Shown in pieces: positions 8,927 to 18,076 of a stretch of DNA of 36,915 nucleotides (position 1 is the first letter of the stretch; each line of letters begins with the position of its first letter). The position numbers and the translations under genes were made by a program. The notes beneath the pieces are model-generated. The model did no database searches. It was not told the origin of the DNA and worked only from the letters and a program-made list of their open reading frames with translations. This DNA comes from Thermococci archaeon (GTDB lineage: Archaea; Methanobacteriota_B; Thermococci; Thermococcales; Thermococcaceae). The stretch covers positions 1-36,915 of the forward strand of contig JAADEC010000047.1 in NCBI GenBank assembly GCA_013153595.1, read 5' to 3'.

Positions 8927-9223
8927 CTAACCCCTGTCCTCGATCCTGAACCGCGGCTCTTCTATCCACTCGGAGCGACAGCGCGGACAGCGGCCGGGAA
9001 CCTTTATCTCCGGTCTGAAGGTGAACCCGCACTTCCTGCAGACCGCGGGTTTTATCAGGAGAACCTTCCCCTCCCTCCTGAGGATTCTGCTTATGGCCCT
9101 CAGATCCTCCAGTACGAGGTTCCTCGCCCCTCTTCCGCGGAGGCCGAGGAGCAGGACGATCTCACTCGGTGACAGGTCCCTCTCCTCCAGAAGGTTTATA
9201 ATCCTCGCCCTTCTGCTCATCAT
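8927..9223 (-). CDS. Predicted HTH plus zinc-ribbon transcriptional regulator (COG3357-like)
   Basis: N-terminal wHTH-like segment (ARIINLLEERDLSPSEIVLLL) and C-terminal CRKCGFTF...CPRCRSEW zinc ribbon. Confidence 0.8.
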   Translation of the reverse strand: MMSRRARIINLLEERDLSPSEIVLLLGLRGRGARNLVLEDLRAISRILRREGKVLLIKPAVCRKCGFTFRPEIKVPGRCPRCRSEWIEEPRFRIEDRG

Positions 9224-9249
9224 GTGCCAGGGTTCGCGTACGCGTATTT

Positions 9250-10446
9250 ATGTCTAACCCCGGGGGTGAGCGATTGGAGGAGGGACGAGGCGTCGTCGAG
9301 AAGGCGCTTAAGGTTATCTCGAAGTACGGGTTATGCGACCACTGCCTCGGGAGGATGTTCGCGGTTCTCTCAAAGGGGACCAACGAGGAGAGGGGAAGGT
9401 GCATAAGACTCGTTCTCAGCATGGAGCGCGGTGCCGCGGCCAGCCGGCCTGAGAGGTGCGAGCTGTGCGGCAACGTGTTCGATTCCATCCCCGAGCTGGT
9501 TGAGGGGATGATCAGAGCCAGCGAGAGCCTTGAGTTTGAGACGTTCAGGGTTGGATCCAAGTTCCCCGATCCCGTCCTGAGGCTTGAGGAGGAGATATGG
9601 CGCGAGTTCTCCATAAAAACCGGGGAGAGCATAAAGCGCGAGTTCAACAGAGAACTTGGAAAGGCTTTTTCGCAGGCCACAGGGAAGAGGGTCTCCGATG
9701 ATCCGGACGTGCTCTTCATTGTGGAGCCGTACTCAAAGAGGATAAGCACTGAGATAAAGCCCGTCTACCTGTACGGCCGCTACAGAAAGCTGAAGAGAGG
9801 CATCCCCCTGACTCCGCTGCCCGGTTACGAGAAGAGCGTTGCCTCGGTTGTGTGCAGGAAGGTCTCCAGAGCTTTCGGGGGAAGGTGCGTGTTCAAGGCC
9901 GCCGGGAGGGAAGACGTTGACGTTAGGATGCTCGGCAGCGGGAGGCCATTCATCGTAGAGGTGAAGAGACCTAAGAGGAGGCGGGTTCCGCTGAAGGAGC
10001 TGGAGATCAGGGGCGAGGTTGAGGTGGAATGGATCGGCTACGTAACGAGGAAGGAAGCGTCCAAAATCCTCAGCAGAAGGCACAGAAAGAGGTATCGGGC
10101 GCTCGTCTCCGTGCCCGAAGGGGTGACGGAGGAAGAGCTGAAGAGGCTTTGTGAGCTGCTTGAGAACGCCGTCATCGAACAGATGACACCCAAGAGGGTC
10201 TCAAAGAGGAGGGCCCTCAGGGTCAGGAGGAGGCGGGTGTACTCAGCGTCGTGCAGGCCCGTAGATGAGAAGAGCTTTGAGCTCCACCTCCTCACGGACG
10301 GAGGGCTGTACATAAAGGAGCTCATATCTGGAGATTCGGGAAGGACCAGGCCAAGCGTCTCGTCCCTGCTCGGCAAAGAGGCTAAGTGCATTGAGCTGGA
10401 CGTTTTAGGCATCGCTGAAGATGAGGATGAGGGACAGGCAACTTAG
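9250..10446 (+). CDS. pus10: tRNA pseudouridine synthase Pus10 (psi54/55)
   Basis: KYGLCDHCLGRMFAVLSKGTNEERG, CELCGNVF, AAGREDVDVRMLGSGRPFIVEVKRPKRR, DGGLYIKELISGDSGRTRPSVSSLLG. Confidence 0.95.
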   Translation: MSNPGGERLEEGRGVVEKALKVISKYGLCDHCLGRMFAVLSKGTNEERGRCIRLVLSMERGAAASRPERCELCGNVFDSIPELVEGMIRASESLEFETFRVGSKFPDPVLRLEEEIWREFSIKTGESIKREFNRELGKAFSQATGKRVSDDPDVLFIVEPYSKRISTEIKPVYLYGRYRKLKRGIPLTPLPGYEKSVASVVCRKVSRAFGGRCVFKAAGREDVDVRMLGSGRPFIVEVKRPKRRRVPLKELEIRGEVEVEWIGYVTRKEASKILSRRHRKRYRALVSVPEGVTEEELKRLCELLENAVIEQMTPKRVSKRRALRVRRRRVYSASCRPVDEKSFELHLLTDGGLYIKELISGDSGRTRPSVSSLLGKEAKCIELDVLGIAEDEDEGQAT

Positions 10447-12134
10447 TCCCGTTCCTCACCTCCTCTGACGGGAACCTCTACGTCAACGTCAGACGAGTCG
10501 AGTGGCAGGCCTGCGGTTGAGCTTCTGAACCCGGGACCGAGTCTCTCCTCGGCGTACCTTACGAACCTCTTTATCCTGAAGAACCTTCCGATCCATAGCA
10601 GATAGCCAAGCAGGGTGTAGCTGAAGGCACCCCACCGTATCAGAACGGCGGCGGCCGCCCCAACGCTTATGGCTGCTAAGGGGACCAGAGGGGTGGCGTA
10701 AAAGCTGAACTGGGTGGCTAACTTGCCGTTCCTTAGGTAGCCGTAGGCCGCATGAACGAGGAACATGAGCACGATCATCCAGAACGACAGGAACACCCTC
10801 CAGTAGCGCTTCATCCTCCTGTGAAGGTAGAGGAGGGCGAACACGAGGGGGATCATTGCTATGAGGAGCGTTGGATCGGTCTTGGCGAAGAGGTTTGGGT
10901 TGTAATGAAACGGAAACGGGTTGGCGTCTATGAACCAGTCCCAGACGGGTGCGATTACAGGGCCCTTATTCGGGGCGAACATCCAGCCCCAGCCGCCTAT
11001 GTAGCCGTTCAGCCACTTTGAGAGCCCCACGAGCTTTACCCCCACGAGGTTGGGCAGCATGAAGCCCACCACGGGGAGTGCAAACGTCGATCCTATGAAC
11101 TTAAGGGCGTTGAGCCCCTCTCCATCGCCGAGGAAGTAGAACGCCACCGAGAAGCCCGCCGTAAGAGCGGCCCCTATGTAAACGTACTTCAGATCTGTCA
11201 GGTGGCCGAGGTAGGCCCCGTATCCCACAACCAGAACCGCTAAGGAGAGCGTTATGCCCACGTAAAACAGGACATCCTTGAAGCTGGTTCCGCGGGAGCG
11301 CTCTCTTTTTATTTCCGTGAGGAAGAAGAGGGGATAGACGAACGCTCCGCTGAGCTTCGTAGCGGCGGCGAGGCCGAGTGTGAATCCCGACAGATACCTC
11401 CTGTTGAGGACGAAGAAGACCATGAAGACCGTGACGAAGAGGGCCACGTATATGTCGAGCATGGCCGCGGCCGAGGTTACCGTCAGCAGGGGATCGTAGG
11501 CAACGAAACCGAGTGCTATGAGGGCCGCCAAGTAGCTCTTGCTTATCCTGTACGTCAGATACAGAACCAGAACTCCTATCACGAACTTGGCACATATCCC
11601 CGGGAGACGCCAGTCTATGGGCCTGTCCTCTATCATCATCCCGAGCATTATAAGGTCCTTTCCGAGGAACGGGTGTTCGAGGTTCAGGTAGTTCTGTATG
11701 TTGTCCTTGTCAGGGTACCTGTAGCCAGTCACGACGTAACAGTAGCGGCCGTACTTCTCCTCAACCGCCCTGACGAACGATTTCTCATCCTTCTTGGGGA
11801 CGAGGATGTAGATGCCGGGAAACTTCTGATACTCGCTCATGTTGGTTGTCGGCACGTAGTAGTCGGACAGCGCCATGCTCTCAACTTTGTAGTAGTTCTG
11901 GTTGAAGTCGCTCCAGTTCCTGAATATAACGTTCACACCCGCCGACCCGTGCGTGTAGTAGTGAACGGATATGCCGAGCCTGTGGAGGGCGTTTCTTGCT
12001 GCCGGAACGTACCACACCTCATCCCCGACGTAGGTCTGGTACGCGCCTTTGGATGCCACGCGGTACGAGTAGATGAAAGATGACGCAAGTATGAGAGTCG
12101 CCAGGATCAGAAACAGGACCTTCTTCCATCGCAC
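10443..12134 (-). CDS. Multispanning GT-C-type glycosyltransferase (dolichyl-phosphate-mannose-protein mannosyltransferase-like)
   Basis: 563 aa, many TM segments; YVGDEVWYVPAARNALHRLG near the N terminus, NLEHPFLGKDLIMLGM. Confidence 0.75.
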   Translation of the reverse strand: MRWKKVLFLILATLILASSFIYSYRVASKGAYQTYVGDEVWYVPAARNALHRLGISVHYYTHGSAGVNVIFRNWSDFNQNYYKVESMALSDYYVPTTNMSEYQKFPGIYILVPKKDEKSFVRAVEEKYGRYCYVVTGYRYPDKDNIQNYLNLEHPFLGKDLIMLGMMIEDRPIDWRLPGICAKFVIGVLVLYLTYRISKSYLAALIALGFVAYDPLLTVTSAAAMLDIYVALFVTVFMVFFVLNRRYLSGFTLGLAAATKLSGAFVYPLFFLTEIKRERSRGTSFKDVLFYVGITLSLAVLVVGYGAYLGHLTDLKYVYIGAALTAGFSVAFYFLGDGEGLNALKFIGSTFALPVVGFMLPNLVGVKLVGLSKWLNGYIGGWGWMFAPNKGPVIAPVWDWFIDANPFPFHYNPNLFAKTDPTLLIAMIPLVFALLYLHRRMKRYWRVFLSFWMIVLMFLVHAAYGYLRNGKLATQFSFYATPLVPLAAISVGAAAAVLIRWGAFSYTLLGYLLWIGRFFRIKRFVRYAEERLGPGFRSSTAGLPLDSSDVDVEVPVRGGEERD

Positions 12135-12274
12135 CTTGATCCCCCTGCTAAGTTACGGGGAATGTATTTAACGGTTACTAACGACCGCAGGGTACCTTTA
12201 TGGGAGGCAAGACGAAAGCCGCCAGCACCACGCACGGGGCGACAAAACCGAAAAAGTAGGGCAGGGCCAGAAGC

Positions 12275-13375
12275 TCAGATCAGATCTCTCTCCGTTTTAG
12301 TAAGGCGTCTCGCGCCGTCCTCCGTCACCACCACGGTGTCCTCTATACGGACCCCTCCAAAGCCCGGGATGTAAACGCCGGGTTCTATCGTTATCACCAT
12401 GCCCGGCCTCAGGACGGTCTCGTCAAACCTGCTGACGCCCGGCCACTCGTGTATCTCGAGTCCAACCCCGTGGCCGAGGCTGTGGATGAAGTTCTCCTCA
12501 TAGCCGTACTCCCTCAGCACGCTCCTGGCCAGCAGATCGAGTTCTTTCGTCTTGACTCCGGGCCTTACAGCCTCCACACACTTCTTCTGAGCCTCAAGAA
12601 CAGCCGCGTAAACGTCAGCCTGCTTCTCCGTGGGGGACCCTATGACAACGGTTCTCGTCATGTCGGAGTTGTAGTGCCTGTATAGGGCTCCCTCGTCGAT
12701 AACCACGAAATCGCCCCGCTTCATAGCCCTGTCCGTTGCAACCCCGTGGGGAAGTGCCGAACGCGGTCCGCTCGCTATTATCGTGTCGAAAGCTGGCTTG
12801 TCGGCTCCCTCGATCCTCATCCTGTACTCCATCTTGGCCGCCACGTCCCTCTCCCTGACGCCGTCACCCACGCCCTCCAGGGCCACCTCCATGGCATCAT
12901 CTGCTATCCTGCAGGCGTCCTCTATCCTCCGCACCTCTTCGGGGCTCTTCACTATCCTCAGCTCCTTTATGACATCGTCGATCACCTTGAAATCCCCGAC
13001 TCCGAGTTTTTCCCTGAGGCTGAGAAGCGTCGAGTAGCTCGTCCTGCCCTCTATCCCAAGGGTTCTCAGCTTCATCTCCCCGAGCACCCTGTAGAGCTCC
13101 TCCCTCGTTGAGAACTTTTGAACCGGGACCCTGGAGCTGTTCTTAGCATCCTCGTACTCGAGCTGTGGAACCATGAGCGTGGCATCGTCCGGGGTTACAA
13201 CGAGGTATCCGCCAAGCACGGGAGAACTCGAAGTGAAGTAGAACAGGTTCTCCCTTGAGGTTATGAGAGCTCCGTCAAGGCTCTTCTCCACTATGTACTC
13301 CTGAACACGGGCTATCCTGTCCACCCTGATCACCGTGTCGGTTTCCCCAAAAACGATAAAACCCTTTCGTTCCAT
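12275..13375 (-). CDS. M24 family metallopeptidase (Xaa-Pro aminopeptidase/dipeptidase-like)
   Basis: [67 protein letters not shown]. True start may be a GTG at 13333 or 13324, about 20 nt downstream of 'gttttatc'. Confidence 0.93.
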   Translation of the reverse strand: MERKGFIVFGETDTVIRVDRIARVQEYIVEKSLDGALITSRENLFYFTSSSPVLGGYLVVTPDDATLMVPQLEYEDAKNSSRVPVQKFSTREELYRVLGEMKLRTLGIEGRTSYSTLLSLREKLGVGDFKVIDDVIKELRIVKSPEEVRRIEDACRIADDAMEVALEGVGDGVRERDVAAKMEYRMRIEGADKPAFDTIIASGPRSALPHGVATDRAMKRGDFVVIDEGALYRHYNSDMTRTVVIGSPTEKQADVYAAVLEAQKKCVEAVRPGVKTKELDLLARSVLREYGYEENFIHSLGHGVGLEIHEWPGVSRFDETVLRPGMVITIEPGVYIPGFGGVRIEDTVVVTEDGARRLTKTERDLI

Positions 13376-13392
13376 TAAAGGAAGGTGGTGGA

Positions 13393-13530
13393 ATGAAGCG
13401 AAGGGACACGAGCGAGAGGTTCAAGGTCATACCGCTTGAGAACTTTCTCCCGGAGGAGCACATAGAGTACTTCAGGAACCTCAGGATCGGTTCAAAAAAG
13501 ATCAGGAGGGCCCGGGTGGAGGAGCTCTAA
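13393..13530 (+). CDS. Short conserved-looking basic protein, 45 aa
   Basis: ATG at 13393 preceded by 'aaggaaggtggtgga' [47 protein letters not shown]. Below the length cut-off of the ORF track. Confidence 0.7.
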   Translation: MKRRDTSERFKVIPLENFLPEEHIEYFRNLRIGSKKIRRARVEEL

Positions 13531-14723
13531 CCCCGCTCGGCCTCTTCAAGGATCAGGGCCCTGTCCCCGACTTTGAACACGAAGGCCCTTCTGTCTCCAC
13601 TGAGTCCCCGTTCTATCCTCTTTCTGATCTCCCAGTACCTGTCCGGGGGCACGGACACCCGCAGGGTTGCCCTTCCAAACCCCTCCCGCCTTAGGACCTC
13701 GTTTATCCTCACTGGATGGAACCCAACGACGGCCACAGTGGTGTAGACCCGCTTGAAGTAACGATCATCGAGCACCTCGTCCCCCGTGGCAAGCGTTCTC
13801 CTCTTCTCCCTGAGGAGAAGCTTCAGCTGACCCCCGGCTGCATGGAAGAGCTCGTTTATAAGATCCGCACGGTCCACAGCCGGGGACACCTCGTACACGT
13901 ACTCCCCGGGCTCATCCGTCACCTCAACTATGGGCTCGAGGTTCGGGTCCCTGTCTATGACGACACCCCTCGGCAGAAGAACCGCCCTCCTCTCGGTCTC
14001 GGCGAGGGGCTCCGTGTAGAACGTCAGACGGTTAAGGCTCCCGTTCAGGTCGATGTACTCAAACTCACCCCTCCACGGCACCCGTGAACGCTCCATCTGG
14101 GGCGGGAGGTCGAATATAAACGAATCGGTCTTCCCCGAGTACGCCCTATACACGAGGAGGGGACTCGGCATGAGATCCTCCAGTCTCCTCTCAGGGGCGT
14201 TTGGAGGTCTCGCGGGATCGGAGTACACGACGTCAGCGTCTACAGCCTCAACCGTTTTCGGATCCAGAGAGTCGGCGTTTATGAAGGTTATTCTATCGGC
14301 CACACCGTACTTCTCGGCGTTCTTCACGGCGTAACGGAGTCTCCTCGGGCACACGTCGATACCGTAGGCGTGCCTGACCACCATGGCGTAGAATATGAGC
14401 TGTATCCCCACACCACAGGAAACGTCGGCTATCTCCCTCACACCGGTCCTCCTCAGCCTCTCGGCCCTGTACCTGGCCACTACCTCATGTGTGGCGTACC
14501 TGAGGCCCTCAAGATCCATCCACAGATCGTCGCGTGAGAACTTGTCTCCGCTCCTCAGCCTCGCCGCCGCGATCTCCATTGCCTCCTCGAACTCCTCCCT
14601 GCTCACCGTACTCCCCAGCACCTGAAGGATCTTCTTCCTGTCGAATCCCCTCCTCATAAGCTCCATCAGCCTGTTCACGATCTCCTCGCTGACGTCCACG
14701 TTGACATCGGCACCCATACTCAC
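13527..14723 (-). CDS. Class I SAM-dependent methyltransferase with THUMP-like C-terminal region
   Basis: [53 protein letters not shown]-terminal region resembles the THUMP-like domain family. Confidence 0.8.
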   Translation of the reverse strand: MSMGADVNVDVSEEIVNRLMELMRRGFDRKKILQVLGSTVSREEFEEAMEIAAARLRSGDKFSRDDLWMDLEGLRYATHEVVARYRAERLRRTGVREIADVSCGVGIQLIFYAMVVRHAYGIDVCPRRLRYAVKNAEKYGVADRITFINADSLDPKTVEAVDADVVYSDPARPPNAPERRLEDLMPSPLLVYRAYSGKTDSFIFDLPPQMERSRVPWRGEFEYIDLNGSLNRLTFYTEPLAETERRAVLLPRGVVIDRDPNLEPIVEVTDEPGEYVYEVSPAVDRADLINELFHAAGGQLKLLLREKRRTLATGDEVLDDRYFKRVYTTVAVVGFHPVRINEVLRREGFGRATLRVSVPPDRYWEIRKRIERGLSGDRRAFVFKVGDRALILEEAERG

Positions 14724-14739
14724 GCCTCCCGTCTTTGAT

Positions 14740-16167
14740 TCACATGTTCACCCTCATCCACTCCTTGACCGAAAACCTGTCCCGCTTAACGTAGCCCGTG
14801 AAGTGGAACAGTATGAGCGGGATGACGTAGAGGTTGTCCGCCACGTACCAGCCGATCACGGTGTTGAGCCGCTCAACCACCAGCGCCACCGCCCCGAACG
14901 ACACCAGGGCGTACGCCACACCCTTGACGAGTTCAACGTCCACGATCTCCCTCATCTGATCCCTGAGGTAGAAGATCGTGAAAGCAAGCAGAACGGCCTG
15001 ACTGATCACGGTAGCATACACAGCGCCAGAAAGCCCGAATACAGGTATTAAAGCAAGGTTAAGGGCAAAATTTGATATAAGAGCCGCTATCAGTGCATAA
15101 ACGGCCCTGATCTCCCTTCCTATGGCCATCAGGATGCTCTGGCCAAGTGAGGCCGGGAAGTAGAAGAGCACCATGAGCGACATCGGCGCGAGAAGCTTAA
15201 CGGAAGCCTCGTATCTCCTCCCGAATAGCTCAATCACGTAATAGCCGAGACTCGTCTTGGAGTAGAAGACCACGAGTATGCCGAAGGCCAGGAGTATCTT
15301 AGCCGACTCTATCACCATGGGCCGTATCGCCTTGAGGTTCCCCCTGGAGTGGGCCAGGGATATCTTAGGGAACAGTATTGAGCTGAAGGCCTGAGGGGCA
15401 AAGGACAGGGCCTTGAAGAAGGAAGCAGAGACGTTGTAAATTCCGACGGGAATCACACCAAGCATCTTTGACACCATCATTGTGTCGGTGTTCCAGAACA
15501 TCAGCGCCGTCAGTATCCTGAACGAGAAGGGAAGGCTCTCCCTGAGTATCTTGAACGCGGGCACGCGCAGCTCACCCGAGGGGATCCTGCTGACTACACG
15601 GGAGTGGTTGAGGTACACGAAGACCAGCACGATCAAGTCCGAGATTATGTAGACCACTATGACGGCCTCTATCCCGTACACCACCGCCATGGTGACGAGC
15701 ACGAGGAGGAGAACCTTCCGCATTATCTCCGCGGTTGCTACCACCTTCCCCTCTCCCTTGATGTAGAACAGCGTGTATAACGACTCAAGCACCATCGTAA
15801 ACAGCGGATCGAACGAGAAGAGAACCGCAAGAACCGTTATGTGCCAGCTGAACCCGAGAACCTTAAGCACCCCCACGAGGAACGCCTCAGAGGCCGCGAA
15901 CAGGAGGAGCCTTATCGAGGTTATGGACCTGAGGATCGGCCTGTACAGGGTTATGTCCCTCCCTGCCTCCCTGCTTAGGTAGGTGTTGAGGCCGAAGTTT
16001 ACCATAACGGCCGTTATCGTTGAGAACGCCACTATGGTTGAGTATATACCGAAGTCAAGAACGGTCAGCCTGTTGATTATGTAGATCGTGAAGGCTGCCG
16101 TCAGGAGACCCCTCATAAGGTTGCCCATCGCGAGTTCGAATATGCCCCTCAGGAGGTTTCTGCCCAA
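14740..16167 (-). CDS. Polysaccharide flippase (Wzx/MATE-like oligosaccharide exporter)
   Basis: 475 aa, about 12-14 TM segments; TVLDFGIYSTIVAFSTITAVMVNFGLNTYLSREAGRD. Confidence 0.85.
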   Translation of the reverse strand: MGRNLLRGIFELAMGNLMRGLLTAAFTIYIINRLTVLDFGIYSTIVAFSTITAVMVNFGLNTYLSREAGRDITLYRPILRSITSIRLLLFAASEAFLVGVLKVLGFSWHITVLAVLFSFDPLFTMVLESLYTLFYIKGEGKVVATAEIMRKVLLLVLVTMAVVYGIEAVIVVYIISDLIVLVFVYLNHSRVVSRIPSGELRVPAFKILRESLPFSFRILTALMFWNTDTMMVSKMLGVIPVGIYNVSASFFKALSFAPQAFSSILFPKISLAHSRGNLKAIRPMVIESAKILLAFGILVVFYSKTSLGYYVIELFGRRYEASVKLLAPMSLMVLFYFPASLGQSILMAIGREIRAVYALIAALISNFALNLALIPVFGLSGAVYATVISQAVLLAFTIFYLRDQMREIVDVELVKGVAYALVSFGAVALVVERLNTVIGWYVADNLYVIPLILFHFTGYVKRDRFSVKEWMRVNM

Positions 16168-16209
16168 ACCGCTCCCCCAGGGTAGTGGATGGGTGAGGGG
16201 TTATAAAAG

Positions 16210-16287
16210 TGGTGGGCCCGCGGGGGTTTGAACCCCGGACCTCCGCCGTGTGAGGGCGGCGTCATGACCAGTCTAGACCACGGGCCC
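16210..16287 (-). tRNA. tRNA-Val(CAC)
   Basis: GGGCCCG...CGGGCCC acceptor, anticodon stem CCGCC-CTCACAC-GGCGG, GGTTCAAACC T-loop, encoded CCA. Confidence 0.96.
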
Positions 16288-16331
16288 CCACCCGTGCATG
16301 GTTTTCGAGGATATAAACCTTACGGATGCGA

Positions 16332-16406
16332 TGGAGCCGGGACCGGGATTTGAACCCGGGTGGAGCGGATCTGCAGTCCGCCGCCTCGCCTCTAGGCTAT
16401 CCCGGC
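16332..16406 (-). tRNA. tRNA-Cys(GCA)
   Basis: GCCGGGA/TCCCGGC acceptor, GCGGA-CTGCAGA-TCCGC anticodon arm, encoded CCA. Confidence 0.96.
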
Positions 16407-16413
16407 ATAGAAG

Positions 16414-16499
16414 TGGCGCCGCGGAGGGGATTTGAACCCCTGTGGCCAGCGGCCACCGGCTTAGCAGGCCGGCGCCCTACCAGGCTAGGCTACCGCGGC
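16414..16499 (-). tRNA. tRNA-Ser(GCT)
   Basis: GCCGCGG/CCGCGGC acceptor, CCGGC-CTGCTAA-GCCGG anticodon arm, long variable arm (GGCCGCTGGCC), encoded CCA. Confidence 0.95.
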
Positions 16500-16544
16500 T
16501 TCGGATATGATGAAGAGGTGCTGTTTTTAAGCTTTTTGCCGGTC

Positions 16545-16748
16545 TCAGCCCCCCGATACGACGGGTATCACATCAACCCGCGAGCCGTCCTCTATCTCAT
16601 CGTCCTCTAAGGCCACCCTGCCGTTGATCCTCGCTATGGCGCTCTCGGTGTTGAAGCCCATCTCGCGGAGAACGTCTTTGACGGTCATTCCCCGGCTCCA
16701 TTCGAGCTTTCTCTCAATCCCCCTACCTGCGACACGAACCTCTATCAT
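16545..16748 (-). CDS. MoaD/ThiS-like ubiquitin-fold small protein with C-terminal Gly-Gly
   Basis: MIEVRVAGRGIERKLEWSRGMTVKDVLREMGFNTESAIARINGRVALEDDEIEDGSRVDVIPVVSGG*; ATG at 16748 downstream of 'atttataaacc'. Confidence 0.88.
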   Translation of the reverse strand: MIEVRVAGRGIERKLEWSRGMTVKDVLREMGFNTESAIARINGRVALEDDEIEDGSRVDVIPVVSGG

Positions 16749-16837
16749 CTCATCCCCAACCCAAACGTCTCCCGTTCCACGGTTTATAAATGAAGCGGCG
16801 GCAAACCATAAATACCATGAGGCCATGATGATCAACG

Positions 16838-18076
16838 ATGACAGCTGAGAGGCCCTTCAACTCAAGCCTGTGTGCCCTGTGCAAGGGAAGGAAACTCCTC
16901 TGCGGGAGGCCCAAGTGCCCGATTCTTGAGAGGTTCCGGGCGGTCAGAAGGGTCGAGAACAGGATCAACAAGAGGCACCTCTTCGGGGCCTCACCCCCAA
17001 GCGTCTTCGTGGGGGAGTACGGCTATCCCAAGGTTCGGGTGGGGCCGCTCGTCCCTCCTGTTGAGGGAGACACGAGTATGTTCGACGATCCCATGAGATG
17101 GGAGGACAGGAGTATAGAGGACATACTCCACTACCGTTCACTTCTCGTCATGGGGGAGATGAAGGCCGACGTCAACGTGAGGAAGAGTTCAAGGGTTCTC
17201 GGTGAGGTTCAGGAACTCGCCATGTCAGTGAAGCCCGTTGACAGCGAGATCCTGCTCAGGAGGAAGCCCGTGGTCAGGGTGCTCCCCTCCGAGTTCGCCC
17301 CGCCTCTGGGCCCGAAGGCCGAGCTCATGCGGTTTGAACTCACGGAGAATCCGAAGATACCTAAGAAAACCGACTACGTTGTGGAGGACGAGCTGAAGGC
17401 GGGTCAGGCCATTATGAGGCTCTACAGCTGGGGGTTTGACGAGTACTATATAGTACGCCTGCTCTCAGCAGGCCTCCTCGGTGTAAACAGAAGGCTGGTT
17501 CCAACCAGATGGAGCATAACCGCAGTTCAGGACACCATAGGCAACAACCTCAGGAGGGAGGTGCTGGGCTATCCAGTCGTGTCAACCTACGAGGTTCACT
17601 TCGCGGAGTTCATGGGAAACCGATACGCCGTCCTGCTCATGCCCGAGAGCTACGCCTTTGAGCTGCTTGAGGTGTGGCTCAAAGGCTCACTGTTCGGCTC
17701 GAGCTATCCGAGGGTCGTTCATGACTTCGAGGACTTCAGGGGGAGAAAATCATACGTTAAGGAGACCGAGGGAGCCTACCACGCCGCCAGACTGAGCGTC
17801 CTTGAGCACCTGAAGAGAAGGAGGAGACAGGCGAGGATCGTGGTGTTCAGGGAGGTTACCCCCGCTTACTACGCCCCGGTAGGCGTGTGGCAGGTCAGGA
17901 TCGGGGTTAGAAAGGCAGTTGAAGCCCCGGGCGTGACTTTCAACGACCTCAGGGAGGCGATAGCATACGTGGGAAGCAGACTGGAACACCCCGTCGCGAG
18001 GTACGTTGAGAGGAGCTGGATTCTGAACAGCCTCAGCAAACAGAGAACGCTGGACGGATGGCTGGGGGGCAGGTGA
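16838..18076 (+). CDS. nreA: Nre family DNA repair protein (NreA-like) with C-terminal PCNA-interacting motif
   Basis: LCALCKGRKLLCGRPKCPILERF zinc motif; long conserved Nre body; C-terminal SKQRTLDGWLGGR resembles a PIP box. Confidence 0.9.
   Translation: MTAERPFNSSLCALCKGRKLLCGRPKCPILERFRAVRRVENRINKRHLFGASPPSVFVGEYGYPKVRVGPLVPPVEGDTSMFDDPMRWEDRSIEDILHYRSLLVMGEMKADVNVRKSSRVLGEVQELAMSVKPVDSEILLRRKPVVRVLPSEFAPPLGPKAELMRFELTENPKIPKKTDYVVEDELKAGQAIMRLYSWGFDEYYIVRLLSAGLLGVNRRLVPTRWSITAVQDTIGNNLRREVLGYPVVSTYEVHFAEFMGNRYAVLLMPESYAFELLEVWLKGSLFGSSYPRVVHDFEDFRGRKSYVKETEGAYHAARLSVLEHLKRRRRQARIVVFREVTPAYYAPVGVWQVRIGVRKAVEAPGVTFNDLREAIAYVGSRLEHPVARYVERSWILNSLSKQRTLDGWLGGR

Noticed and set aside
16326-16610. 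94-aa plus-strand ORF (SRDRDLNPGGADLQSAA...RRGFEPLWPAATGL)
   Set aside because: Translation of antisense tRNA-Cys/tRNA-Ser sequence, a well-known spurious ORF type.
16824-16847. ATGATGA ... CTGA spacing resembling C and D' boxes of a C/D sRNA
   Set aside because: Overlaps the nreA start region; no C' or D box follows, so probably coincidental.
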